Shown: piece by piece, positions 1-9,750 of the stretch
How the letters are laid out: every line of letters begins with the position of its first letter
Numbering within the stretch: the stretch's first letter is position 1
Source: Hypsibius dujardini
Taxonomy: Eukaryota > Tardigrada > Eutardigrada > Parachela > Hypsibiidae
DNA: 20,513 bases
NCBI GenBank assembly: GCA_001579985.1
Contig: LRSR01001671.1
Location: forward strand, 1-20,513
Direction: 5' to 3'
Notes under the pieces: generated by a model
Told to the model about the DNA's origin: nothing
What the model saw: the letters and a program-made list of their open reading frames with translations, nothing else
Databases searched by the model: none
Made by a program: the position numbers and the translations under genes

Positions 1-22
1 GTCTGTCTGTCTGTCTGTCTGT

Positions 23-97
<75 letters not shown>

Positions 98-99
98 CC
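1..99. repeat. (GTCT)n/(GCCT)n tetranucleotide array
   Basis: Almost pure GTCT units followed by GCCT units up to the window edge. It lies downstream of the last visible exon of the minus-strand fucosyltransferase gene, so it is probably inside its next intron. It is read as GACA/GGCA on that gene's strand. Confidence 0.95.
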
Positions 100-220
100 C
101 ACCTACATATCGATCAGAGTGTCTGCTTGTTTACTGCCTAGCTGGCTATCTGATAATTCGCTTTAATGTCTGGCTGCCATTACCCAGGTCGGTGGTATCT
201 TATTGCTTATCTTGTGTTAC

Positions 221-915
221 CTTCATAGCAAACACCCAGCTTTGCGATACTTCCGGTGGAGGACGTCTCGGAAGCTTCTCCGGTGTGATGGTCTCCCGCA
301 TGTGAAACATCACCACCTGACTCTCCGTCAGAAGACTCCGATCCCGGGTGATGGAACATCGCGTTTGCTGACAGCGAAAACGATGAAACATACCCGATCC
401 ATCCTCCAAATGAAGATCAGCGAAAGTGTCCCACAAGAGAATTAATTTCGGTTCTCCCGGTCTCCTTGTAATCTTTCCTACAAACAAATTTAATCAATTA
501 TGATATGCGTAATATCAATGAGTCCAAATACTTTACTGAGACCAAATAAAAAAATTAAGTAATAGAAAGCAAATAAAAATCAAATAACCTGTCAAGGCAA
601 ATCAATCAATCAACGACACGGTCTATCGTTAAATCCACCCACGCCGGCAAACAAACTCTTTCGCCAATCGATCAATCAATCGACGTGTCACAGGTCAGAT
701 TACCCTCTGCCCATTTTATTTATTTAAAAATTCTACAAACCTGAAAGAAGTGATTCATGCTTGAACTTTGCATTATTAACTGATGCAACGCCGGTTAAGG
801 GAGTTGAAGTTGGGGAACGGCAAATGGCAGACAATCTGCAGGCAATGAGCAGCAAAGGAAGACCGCAGATGAGGCAAAGGAAAATGACGCGTGCTTTTCT
901 CGGCCCGCACGACAT
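221..915 (-). CDS. Alpha-1,3-fucosyltransferase-like (GT10) protein, 5' partial
   Basis: Two exons are visible on the minus strand: 915-741 and 477-221, then the gene leaves the window at the left. The first donor (741, phase 1) and the acceptor TTTGTAG before 477 join in frame as Ser-Gly-Lys. Residues 1-58 read as a type II membrane anchor: a short basic cytoplasmic start (MSCGPRKAR), then a hydrophobic stretch at about 10-32. Residues 69-144 match the N-terminal domain of GT10 fucosyltransferases: KLILLW, then RCQQTRCSITRDRSLL, then VVMFHMRE, then LPRRPP and SWVF. Family knowledge: these Golgi enzymes move fucose from GDP-fucose to GlcNAc of glycans. The exon ends at a good donor (AAG|GTAACA) just where the family continues with the Glu-Ser-Pro segment. 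The catalytic GDP-fucose-binding half is not in this window, so activity cannot be judged. The start at 915 is the first Met before the anchor. Confidence 0.85.
478..740 (-). other. Intron 1 of the fucosyltransferase-like gene
   Basis: 263 nt, AT-rich, phase 1. Its donor is GTTTGT after CTTTCAG and its acceptor TTTGTTTGTAG. It holds two short ATCA-type runs near 601-615 and 666-682 and no coding signal that I can see. Confidence 0.7.
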
Positions 916-1117
916 GGGGATACTTCCTGGACATACCTGGTGCCCCAGACTGGATATTTTAGTATTTCAACGACATTCTTAATATCAAGGGGAGCCAGGT
1001 GACGCGTCATGCAAAGGAAAAACGGGAGGAAAGAAAACGAAATATATATTTATCAGTTATTACTATTTGAATTGCAACTCTAACGTGAAATCGATCGATG
1101 GATTGTTCTTATTTCTG

Positions 1118-1243
1118 GCGAACATGTTTGAATAAACCGCGAACAAGTGTGAATGTCCAGCGAACATGTGCAAATACTCCGCGAACAGAGGCTGAATCAA
1201 CACGAGCAAGTGCGAATACCCCGCAAACCGCTCCAAAAATGGT
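1118..1243. repeat. 21-bp minisatellite, six degenerate copies
   Basis: Units begin at 1118, 1139, 1160, 1181, 1202 and 1223, each exactly 21 bp. The first three start GCGAACA, and the fifth starts ACGAGCA. The consensus is close to GCGAACATGTG followed by CGAATACCCC. Because 21 is a multiple of three, the antisense strand shows a seven-residue protein periodicity (Phe-Ala-x-Tyr/His-Ser-His). I treat that as a by-product, not a gene. Confidence 0.85.
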
Positions 1244-1295
1244 GTAAAAAAAGAAAAAAGAAAAAGTACAAAGATTATGTGGGACAAATTATAAA

Positions 1296-1452
1296 TACTG
1301 CACTGTCGCGATTCTAACGGCCAGCTTAGCCCCGCCTCCCCCGTGCAAGACTCTGTGACGTCACGGATTAAATTCCAGCCCGGCCCGGACCCGGGGATCG
1401 TAATTTACTGGTAGGGCCAAAAAACGGCCGTTAGAATCGCGACAGTACAGTA
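1296..1452. mobile_element. MITE-like element with 27-bp terminal inverted repeats and TA target duplication
   Basis: The left end 1296-1322 and the reverse complement of the right end 1426-1452 are identical at 26 of 27 positions (mismatch at position 6). The outermost TA on each side can be read as a target-site duplication, leaving a 153-bp element at 1298-1450. The interior is too short to code for a transposase. TA duplication and short length suggest a non-autonomous Tc1/mariner-type element. This is inference from structure; no second copy is in the window. Confidence 0.85.
1355..1364. promoter_or_regulatory. CRE-like palindrome GTGACGTCAC inside the MITE
   Basis: A perfect 10-bp palindrome contains the full TGACGTCA site known for CREB/ATF bZIP dimers. 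It lies about 370 bp upstream of the RFX start codon and 440 bp from the fucosyltransferase start. The site match is direct; function is untested. Confidence 0.5.
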
Positions 1453-1735
1453 ATTAAAATTCGGGGAAGTCTAGTGTGCAGCACTTTTGTTCACGCTCCA
1501 ATTCGCCACGTCCCATTCGCCAATGAAGAAATCCCAACCACGCCCACACACCCACCAAATTCCGCCGCGCATGTCTTGTGATGTGAATGAATGAGAGAGA
1601 GTTCGCAGACGATTCGAATTTTCAGAGTCCAGGCCTCTTCCTCCGCATCCCTAAACTTGCAAAACTCCATACTGTTCCTTCAAATTTTCCATCATCCAAT
1701 ACTAGTACCCTACACCTTGAACACATCCACTCACC

Positions 1736-4700
1736 ATGGACGATTTCAACTCCAACGGCGCGGTCACCCGACCTCCCCACGACCTCTCCCCGCGACCTCA
1801 CGACTCCTGGGATGACGGTAGAGATTGGCTCCTTTATTTTCCCTCATGGAATTCACTGTTTACTCACTTTCATTCCCCCCACCACAGGCAATCCGATACT
1901 GGACTCGTATGGCGAGGGGTCGTCCTACGATTTCGGAGGCGGCCTATTCGGTAGGGACTTGAGTTCTCCAACGCGCAGGGCGTCGTCGTCGTGGCGCTTT
2001 TTATTCCCGATTTATGTTTCTCCCCTCTCACACTCGCATTTTCCAACCGACCCCCCTTTTTAAAGATCCCATCGGGGCGCACGACGACCCGCTGGCGCCG
2101 CAGTTGGGCTTCGGCGATCTGGAGTACCTCGATCTGGACCGTATCAGCAGCAACCACAACGACAACCGAGTCTCCGCCATGTCCGCGCTCTACCATCCTG
2201 AAGGTGGGTTTCCATCTCTCAAATACCGTAGCACCATTTTAGTGCGAGATCGAATCAGCTTGTTTTTGAGGTGAACCGCGAAAAAGGCAAGAGTTGGCTT
2301 AGGGGGGGGAGAGGAAAAGTGAGCAACGCCCAAAGAGAAGGGCGTGGATTGATGAAATTCTAGCTAGTCAATCAATCGATCGAAGGCAAGGCCGAGTTGG
2401 CATCGAACCGCTTCGGAAATGAGAGTGGATTTTGCTCCCTTGGCTTTGGTTTGGCGACTTTGAGTTCTGCCGCACCTGCTGTATTGGAAAAGGAAGATGT
2501 TTTAGATGCCATCCACACTTTTTCATCATCTTTGATGATAACGCTTAGGGAAATGCAGGCAGAAGAATGATGATGTTTGATGTGAAATAAATCAAGTAAA
2601 TCAATCAATCAGGCCGTAAAAATCTGTACTGTAAATGTTGTAGTTTTACTTTCTACATTGACTAGTGCGGATATGATTGCGTACCGAGTGTATTGAGTTA
2701 GTCATCCCGAAAATTAGTTTTGGAACAGTGTTAGGGGAAAATATAACAGTTTAGTTGCTGAGGGGGGGGGGTCGACCGAAGGCGGACAGACTCAATCAAA
2801 CAATCAATCTACGGCTTTTTAAGTGTTCGATTCACGTTCTGTTTATATACATTGCACTGAGTATATGCAGTTCGAGTTGGCGTTAATTTGTCGTTTTTAG
2901 CGGTGGGTAAATAGCTATGAGAGATTCGTTCTATGATTGCTATTTTCTGCACAGACAGTGAAAGTGCCGGACACGTGCTTTGGCCAGCGACGACAGTGTC
3001 GTTCACGAAGAGGGCAGCCGCCGCGGTAGTCCCGGAGCCGTTTCGTTCACCGAGCGGAAATGTGGCATCTGCGACCACACCATCACGTACGTTGTCCATT
3101 TTATAGTCTTCTTGGAAGCTTGTTAAACTGACTAACCTGAGCACCGGGTCGATCTGTTGAGTCGTGAGCCGTGAACCTATTAAACTGAAGGACATTTCTT
3201 TGTCTGAACTTTCGTATAGCGGGTAAATCTGCACGGAACGGCCATTTCGAAGGCAATTCGTACGATCACAGCAGTAAGAGAACGAAAAGGGTTTCCACTT
3301 CCAGCTGGCAAAGTAAATGTGCTGACTGTTTGTTTTTCAGACGAAGAAACTTCTGATGTCTTCAGCAGTATAGGGTTAGTGTATGAGGCCTGATTTGTTG
3401 ATCATATTTTCCGCCTAAGAATCTGCAAGTTTTGTGTAGATTACGTAGTGGTTTGTTTGTCCGAACAGCGCGTCCGTTCAAGACGAAGCATCGCAGCAAG
3501 ACAAAACTTACGGCCACGATCCGCTGGATGGCTTGGTAAGCTTGTCTTTCTTTCCATCATTTCTTTGCCTGTTCATGTTAGCGTCCTATTTAAACTATCT
3601 GTCTGAATGCCCGTAACTATGTTTGTGTACATGGAATGGATGCTTGTGGTCATACACGTTTGTCTGTCTACCTTTATGTCTGGCTATCTTTCTGTCTCCC
3701 TGCCTGCCTGCCTATATGTTTGTCCCTTTGACTGTCTCTCTATCTGTCTGTGTATATGTTCCTATGTGTGGTAGGAGTAACCAGGTTCTGCTGCCGTCTC
3801 GGTCTGAAGCACCAACCTTAATTTTGGCAGCTCCTAATTTTTTTCCTGTAGGATGACTTTCGCGCCTTGTTGGAAGCCGCTGAAAATGATGAGCACCGAC
3901 GTGGAGGGTTCAGGCGCACCGGACCGGAGAAGGCCAGCTCTTCGAAATCGCGCAAGCGGAATCGGACACCGGCAATCGCCAAAGCTAAAATGTCCGCACC
4001 TGATCGGAAGCGATCCAAAGTCAAAGACCATGAGCTGGCTCGGTATCTGAATGAGAATTTAGCCGCAATGAATGACGGTTTGGGTGTGGTTCCGAAATAT
4101 CGAGCGAAGAATCGCCTTCGGTCAATCATCAAACGAAAGCCCGGTACGCAAGACACCGACCTGATGAGCAGTAACGTGGAAATCTTGGGAGGACGCGTCG
4201 ATAAACAGACGGTTGGTCTGTCTGTGTGCCTACTGTCTGTCGATTTGTCTGTTTGTCTGTCTGTCTGTGTGTCGATCGGTCGACTGCTTCGGTATGTTGT
4301 CTCTGTGTGTCTGTCTGCCTCTCGTTTGTCTGTCTGCTTACCTCATGTTCCTATTATTTTGGGAATTAAAGTAATATCTGGTATGATTTTAGCTGGCGTG
4401 GTTGAGAGAGAACTTCGAGGAGCAGCCCGGTCAGATTATGCGGCGGGAGTTCCTTTACGAGCGGTACCTGGAGTTTTGTCAGCTGACTGGCCGGGAAGCC
4501 ATGAACGCGGCTTGTGTCGGGAAAGTGGTTCGGACTGTTTTTCAAGGACTGTCCACCCGACGATTGGGTCGGAGAGGTGGCTCGAAGTATCACTACGTCA
4601 ACCTGCAAGTGGTGGAGAACAGTCCGTTTGCCGCCATGCGGCAGTCCTTGGGTAACGCCCAGAAAACCGGCCGGAAAACGAAGAAACATCAATCCAAAGC

Positions 4701-4798
4701 TCCAGGGTAAGTTTTCAAACAAACTATTAAGTCTGAGAATTAAGCAGGTAGGTCGGTAGCCAGCTCTACGGCTATGCATAGACTGACAGATAGACGGT

Positions 4799-4850
<52 letters not shown>

Positions 4851-7786
4851 TAGACAGACAGACTAACAGACCGAAAAAGTCATGCAGGCAAACATGTATT
4901 TATTGAGACCCAATTGACATGTAGGCTCCTGGGCATTTTTAATAATTACCGATTGAAACTTTCAGATCATGGATGGATAACCTGAAGCAGCAAGAAGAAA
5001 CTTCCGCGTTGTTAGTGGAGGAGGCGGCGGCTACTGCGACGATCAACATGGCCTCCGCTCGCGTGTGGGCCAAGAACCAGAAGAAACTCGAAGCGGTGGA
5101 GCTGGATTTTGTGACTTCAGGGCTGTCCGATGAGGAGCGATCGCGGCGGAATATCCTTCAACTTGTAACAAACTGTCTATCCGAAGTACAAGTCAACATC
5201 GAGGAGCTAAGAATCGTACCGGTGGATTTGGCGAAGGAAGCCATGTGGCGAGCACATATTCCGATACACTCAGTTGTGACAGATTACGTTACGCTCCGTG
5301 ATGTCGTCCGGTTTTTGGGCTATCTACGGATTCATATCGGGGTGAGTTGTGTGAGTGCGGTCTTTCCGTCCATTCATCTGTCCATCTGTTTGTATTTATG
5401 TCTGTCTGTCTGCGTCTGCCTGTATGCCTGCCGGTCTGTCGGCTATCTGATCGTCTCTTGTTTGTCTTTGTGTCTATGTGTCTGTCTCTCTCTGATAGTC
5501 AATCGGTTTGTCCGTCTGTGTATCTGCCTGTCGATATGTTTTTGTATCCTTCGCCTGTCTGACTGACTGCCTGCCTACCTCTCTTACTAGATTTATGTCT
5601 GCGGCATTCCAGATGCTCGGAGGATTGATGATTCGCTTAAACTTCCACTGCATACCAGAAATAATCACCAATTTTTGGCAGTATCAACAGCCAAGGTTTG
5701 TGTTTCGTTACCTTGGTCGTTCGTTTACTCAGTACGCCATCTTTTCAGCTAACAATAACCCCAAGTCAAACAGATGTCCATTTTTGGTACAGCTTGCAAG
5801 TCCCACATGATCCCGACACGGCTAAGTTCCGAAAATTCCTCGAGAATTTATACGTGCAAGATTTCCTGCGGAGAATCATGTACGAGTTCATGGACAATGT
5901 AGTGATGTTTTTCCTACCATCAAAGTTTGCACCGGTGCCAGGTACGTGGACCTTTTATCCGTTTAGGGGTATTTAACTCGAAGCACTTCAATGGAGTCTG
6001 TGTGTTGCGTCGTTGCGTTGCAGACCATCTTAGAGCAGTACTGCGAGATGTGGCTGTCAAGTTCGATCGGTGGATGGTGACGGCAACAAATGGACTACCG
6101 GCGCGGGCTCGTCAAGTTCTGGTATGAACAGATTCAAGCCATCACCGCTGGACATTAGACCCACAGCCAGACGGATGGACACGCAGAAATCAGGCAGACA
6201 TGGAAAGATAGACAGAGAGACAGACAGAGAGACAGAGAGACAGAGAGACAGACAGACAGACAGACAGACGAACGGACGGAGAGACAGACAGACAGACAGA
6301 CAAGCAGACAGGCAGGCAGGCAGATAGATAGATAGATAGATAGCAAGAAAGTTTACCATTAACCGAACTCTTTGCCTTGCTGACTGTCCGCTTGATTTTA
6401 TTTACTGTAGGTTTCTAGTGCCTTCGCCTTCTGTCGCGTAGTAGAAACTCTTTTGGACTTGAGCTGCAACGTAGAGAACCTCTCTCTGCTGGAGCGGCAG
6501 AAATCCACTAGGCCAGCCGTAATAGCTGCGTTTGATAACGTCGTCGTCAATGGATGTGTAAGCTTACATCCAACTCAATCTATATCTAACCAGCAAAAGT
6601 TACACTAAGAAAAATAAACTAGTTAGGAACATCTTTTTATAAAGTTAATGACGACCAGCACTTCCACAAAGGATCGTGCAGCCGTCTTATCATGCCTTAT
6701 GAAGCTTCTAAGTCTCCCCGACGGACGGAATATGGCGGACCAATGGGACGTGTGGTTGACCGATTTCATCCAGCAGGGCCTGGGGTCCCTCTCCTACGAG
6801 GACAACGATTTCTTCGACTTGAAGGCGGCCCAGTTGAAGTCGTTGGATAGCTTTGTCTTAGCGTGGTCCCGTCTGATGTAAGGACTCATCTTCTGTATGT
6901 ACGTATGTCTGTCTGCCTGTCTGTTAACCTGCCTGCCTATTTATCTGTGTGACTATCTGTCTGTTTTAGCTCCGTTACCCGGCCCATCAAGTCGTATCTG
7001 TAACAGAAAAGGAATCTTTTGCAGGCTTGAATTGGAGGGTGCGGTGCGATTTCCTGTGTTCGCCGGCGGCGGACCCTGCTACGGTGTGATCCGATTTTTG
7101 CGGGACTCAGTGGGATATGCGGTGGACTGTGAAAAGGCGCGGATACACGGACAGTCGTTGATTGCCCTTAACGCAGAGGTAATGCCGGAAATTTAGGGAT
7201 GCGAATAGATAGATGACAAGACCAACCAACAAGCAAGGGAATACCGATAGAAAGACCTGCAGAAAGATAAACAGTCAGTCAGACAGAAATACAGTCCGTC
7301 AGACAGATAGGCAGAAAACCCTACAAAGTAGACAATTTTGCGAATGTTTTTCAGGCAATTGCTGATAGCGTAATCCACCTAATCGGCAATACCTCCTCCT
7401 TCGGCTGTGACAACACCCTCGAGCACTACATCCAATGCGGCATCCCCATCCCGCTAGTCAACAGTCAGAGCGCGGACTTCTTCACCGCCATACCCGAAGT
7501 GGCCACCATCCTCCGCAACCAAGACATAGTTGGTGAAGATGCCGCGCTCTTGGACGCCTACCAAGGTGACATGCTGGACTCGTCGTTATTCGCGCCGCAG
7601 GAGAGCCGCTCTGTTCGGGTGCCATCTGCCTCCACACCTTCGCAACAGCCGGCAGCTGAGGTACCGTCGTCCAGTCTATCCTCATCGCCGACGAACTCTT
7701 CCGCTCAGCTTCCTGCTCCCTTTATGCGGCGAAAGGCCAAACGCACTCCGCGTCGTACCGTGGCACCGCGCATCAAGTTCGCCTGA
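1736..7786 (+). CDS. RFX-family transcription factor (RFX4/6-like), complete
   Basis: Sixteen exons join without a stop: 1736-1817, 1888-1950, 2066-2203, 2955-3086, 3341-3374, 3469-3535, 3852-4211, 4393-4706, 4966-5341, 5613-5695, 5793-5941, 6024-6121, 6411-6557, 6645-6877, 7025-7178, 7355-7786 (2862 nt, about 953 aa). Residues 293-366 are the RFX winged helix: LAWLRENFEEQPG, NAACVGKVVRTVFQGL and RRLGRRGGSKYHY. Residues about 515-815 follow the extended dimerisation region: NFHCIPEIITNFWQ matches the NFDEVQSFLLHFWQ stretch of RFX4 as I remember it. Basic clusters at about 207-231 (KSRKRNR, DRKRSKVK) may be nuclear signals. The acidic N-terminus and Ser/Pro-rich C-terminus (about 860-945) look disordered. 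RFX proteins bind X-box DNA as dimers and drive ciliary and other programmes. Least certain are exon 4 (optional) and the acceptors at 5613 and 5793. Confidence 0.92.
2204..2954 (+). other. RFX intron 3
   Basis: 751 nt, phase 1, with poly-G runs near 2304 and 2763 and short ATCA runs near 2368, 2598 and 2793. Open frames on the minus strand here have no recognisable motif, so no further exon is called. Confidence 0.7.
2955..3086 (+). other. Candidate cassette exon (exon 4) of the RFX gene
   Basis: A 132-nt stretch lies between a good acceptor (TTTTCTGCACAG) and a strong donor (GTACGT). It is open in the phase set by exon 3, and is 44 codons long, so the frame holds with or without it. The encoded peptide is Ala/Ser/Thr-rich and resembles no domain. 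It explains the high GC island and a long antisense open frame in this part of the intron. Skipping it changes one junction residue and removes 44 residues before the DNA-binding domain. Confidence 0.65.
3661..3755 (+). repeat. Degenerate GTCT/GCCT array in RFX intron 6
   Basis: A loose GTCT/CCTG run in the 316-nt intron 3536-3851. Confidence 0.7.
4216..4343 (+). repeat. GTCT array in RFX intron 7
   Basis: GTCT units begin a few bases after the donor at 4212 and fill most of the 181-nt intron upstream of the DNA-binding-domain exon. Confidence 0.85.
4789..4866 (+). repeat. GACA array in RFX intron 8
   Basis: Nearly pure CAGA units lie in the intron downstream of the DNA-binding-domain exon, in the orientation complementary to the array at 4216-4343. 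Confidence 0.9.
5362..5578 (+). repeat. Degenerate GTCT array in RFX intron 9
   Basis: Fills most of the 271-nt intron 5342-5612. The last acceptor candidates around it are CTTACTAG (5590) and CATTCCAG (5612); only the second keeps frame with the family alignment. Confidence 0.85.
6179..6345 (+). repeat. GACA/GGCA/GATA array in RFX intron 12
   Basis: Units of GACAGA, GACA, GGCA and finally GATA occupy most of the 289-nt intron 6122-6410. It is complementary to the array in intron 9. Confidence 0.9.
6899..6965 (+). repeat. Short GTCT array in RFX intron 14
   Basis: A degenerate GTCT/CCTG run in the 147-nt intron 6878-7024. Confidence 0.7.
7230..7312 (+). repeat. Degenerate GACA array in RFX intron 15
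   Basis: A weak CAGA/CAGT run in the 176-nt intron 7179-7354, complementary to the array in intron 14. Confidence 0.6.
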
Positions 7787-8227
7787 CCGACCGTGATTTG
7801 GGACTGTGATGCCTTAATTAATTTATAAAGTACATAAAACATGACAGACATTTTTTCGGACAATGCAATGTATGTTGGACCGTCTTTTTCGAGCCTTTTT
7901 GCGAACCGTTTTTTTCAACGTTTTTTTCAATCTAGTGTTTTGAAAGCATGGCTTTTTCCGAGGAATTTTTTTCTTGCCTTGTTAGGGCATATTTGTTTAT
8001 TTTCTCTCATGAAAAGATGCGAGATACGCAGAATTGTGTGTCGGCCAGTGTCCGTTCGTTCACTTGCAGTGGCGCATTGCCACTGGTAGAAATGTCAAAC
8101 AACCTGTGGATGATGACGATAAGACTACAGTTCAGTATGATACAAAATATGTTTGAGTAATGAGTGCCCAAAATAATGGGCAGACTTTTAGGCAAGGAAT
8201 GAAAGTACGATAAAAACAATTGTTAAC
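7787..8227 (+). other. RFX 3' UTR and downstream region
   Basis: No canonical AATAAA is close to the stop codon; the nearest variants are TATAAA at 7824-7829 and CATAAA at 7833-7838. The T-rich stretch after 7890 and a small perfect hairpin (arms 8067-8073 and 8079-8085, 7 bp with a 5-nt loop) are the only other marks I see. The exact mRNA end is unknown. Confidence 0.45.
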
Positions 8228-8612
8228 TGGCAGGCAGACATACAAAACAAGCGAATTGTCACACAGACACACAGACAAATTGTCTCACTGACATACAAAC
8301 AGATAGACAAATAGTTACACAGACAAACATACAAACAAATAAACAGACAGAGACAAACAGACCGACAGACACACGAACAAATCGAAAGACAGTTTAACAG
8401 ACATACTCAGAGAAGAAGACAAACTGACACACCGAAGGGCAGGCAGTCAGGCAGGCAGGAAGGCAGGAAGGCAGTCAGGCAGGCAAGCAGGCAGGCAGTC
8501 AGGCAGGCAGGAAGACAGGCACGCAGTCAGTCAGGCAGGCACGCAGGCAGGCAGGAAGGCAGTCAGACAGGCAGTCAGGCAGGCAGTTCGACAGATATAG
8601 GCATACAGACAA
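8228..8612. repeat. Long GACA/GGCA array between RFX and RXR
   Basis: The first half is loose CAGA/ACAA units and the second half (about 8440-8590) is dense GGCA/GTCA units. It is one of the two longest repeat tracts in the window. Confidence 0.85.
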
Positions 8613-9750
8613 ACTGTTGATGTATTTTGCTCTGACCAAAGCATCACCATCGGTAAAGTTCAAGGTCGTCGAGCAACCGCTGGGCGCTCTTTCGCACTCT
8701 CTAGGTTGGTTCACCGAGCTCGCGCGGATTTCTCACATTTCAATGATTGCTAGTGGTTGTTTGTCTGTCTTGTGTCATGTGAAGGTAGTACCGGTGTGCT
8801 TTGCCGGAAACGGTAATTGCTTGACATTCAGCCGCAGAATTGAATGGGTACCTCGTTTTCCGCGGAACGACGAGATGAGAGATATGGAATTACTTCCGCC
8901 GGAGACAAAACTAATCCCGGTACTTGTACAGGTCTAAGAAAGAAACCAGTACCTCGCCTCCAGCTGTGTACATCAAAGACACGATTAAGGCGCGTCCAGA
9001 CAGTGCATTATAATCCGGCACACGGACGAGAGCAGCACTTACCGTAGTGGCGCTTAAAAAGTCGTAATTCGTATTGTATGTTGTTGCTACTTGAAAATTT
9101 GTAAACTTTTTGCAAGTTCATTGTAGAGTTATAAATCTTTAATTTTTCCCATTGCGATCGAAGTACTTCGTACCGAAGAAAAAAGCAATAAACAGAAACT
9201 TATTATTGATTTTTGTGGCGCCGCCTGCAGTGAAACGTTAAAGACCGCCTCATGACTGCAATGGGAACCAATCAAAATCCGAGGAATCCACGTTCGTTAT
9301 TGGCTGAGTTGAGTAGCAGACAAGAGCATAACCCGGCACGAAACCTCGTACGAAAGTGTCGTAACTTTGCATTGTATACATTTTTGCTGCATTGATCTCT
9401 TCAGTATACGAAAATTTCTGAGCGAAGAGACGACCTACTGAACTGCTTTTCTCTGTCTCGCGCGCCGTGGTTTGCCTTTCAGCAACAACTCAGCTCGATT
9501 TGTCTTTTTCGCATGCGCGCTCACGGACACAGGTATCGGAAAACCTGATTGGTGTGTGAGAGGAGAGGAGAAAAAATTACATTCATTTTCACGCAAGCCG
9601 AGGGAAGAGATTTTCATTGACGCCATCTTTATTATCATTCGCGGTTCATCGATTTGATCGCGGGGCGCCCCGGCCGACCAATCGTCGCGGGAACAAAATT
9701 TGATTATTCGCGTGTTGTGTGTATATGTGCGAGATGCATTTCTGGCTCAG
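8613..9750 (+). promoter_or_regulatory. Upstream region of RXR with four CCAAT boxes
   Basis: CCAAT pentamers occur at 9268-9272 (plus), 9299-9303 (minus), 9548-9552 (minus) and 9678-9682 (plus), the last 69 bp before the start codon beside a GC-rich patch. This is typical of NF-Y-dependent, TATA-less promoters; function is inference. An extended nuclear-receptor half-site TCAAGGTCG lies at 8660-8668. The open frame at 8617-8937 has no recognisable motif and is not called as a gene. Confidence 0.4.

Larger units (their letters stand above)
916..1735. promoter_or_regulatory. Head-to-head intergenic region between GT10 gene and RFX
   Basis: 820 bp separate the two divergent start codons, so this segment must contain the 5' UTRs and probably the promoters of both genes. 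It holds a 21-bp tandem repeat (1118-1243) and a MITE-like element (1296-1452). No convincing TATA box was recognised. The assignment as promoter is positional inference. Confidence 0.6.

Noticed and set aside
1063-1287. Minus-strand open frame with a seven-residue periodicity
   Set aside because: The period comes from the 21-bp tandem repeat in a promoter region; no supporting splice or start signals.
2809-3234. 141-codon minus-strand open frame inside RFX intron 3
   Set aside because: No motif recognised, and its GC-rich core is explained by a plus-strand exon with good splice sites and the right phase.
5347-5566. Open frames rich in Val-Cys-Leu-Ser or Arg-Gln-Thr-Asp (also near 4216, 6070, 6155, 11223, 12613, 15671, 16939)
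   Set aside because: They are translations of the GTCT/GACA arrays, which have no stop in any frame; no domain and no start context.
5698-5792. Extension of RFX exon 11 upstream to the AG at about 5732
   Set aside because: It keeps frame, but would leave an intron of only about 37 nt and adds residues that do not match the family; the acceptor at 5792 is preferred.
8067-8085. Hairpin CAGTGGC/GCCACTG as a histone-type 3' stem-loop
   Set aside because: Stem and loop sequence differ from the histone element, and the upstream gene is not a histone; likely chance.
8228-8612. CRISPR-like regular repeats
   Set aside because: Simple 4-bp microsatellite without unique spacers, in a eukaryotic genome.
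8660-8668. Nuclear-receptor half-site TCAAGGTCG upstream of RXR as an autoregulatory element
   Set aside because: A single 9-mer of this kind is expected by chance in a window of this size once near-matches are allowed; noted only.
8617-8937. 106-codon plus-strand open frame upstream of RXR
   Set aside because: No recognisable motif, no good splice context and located in a promoter-like region.
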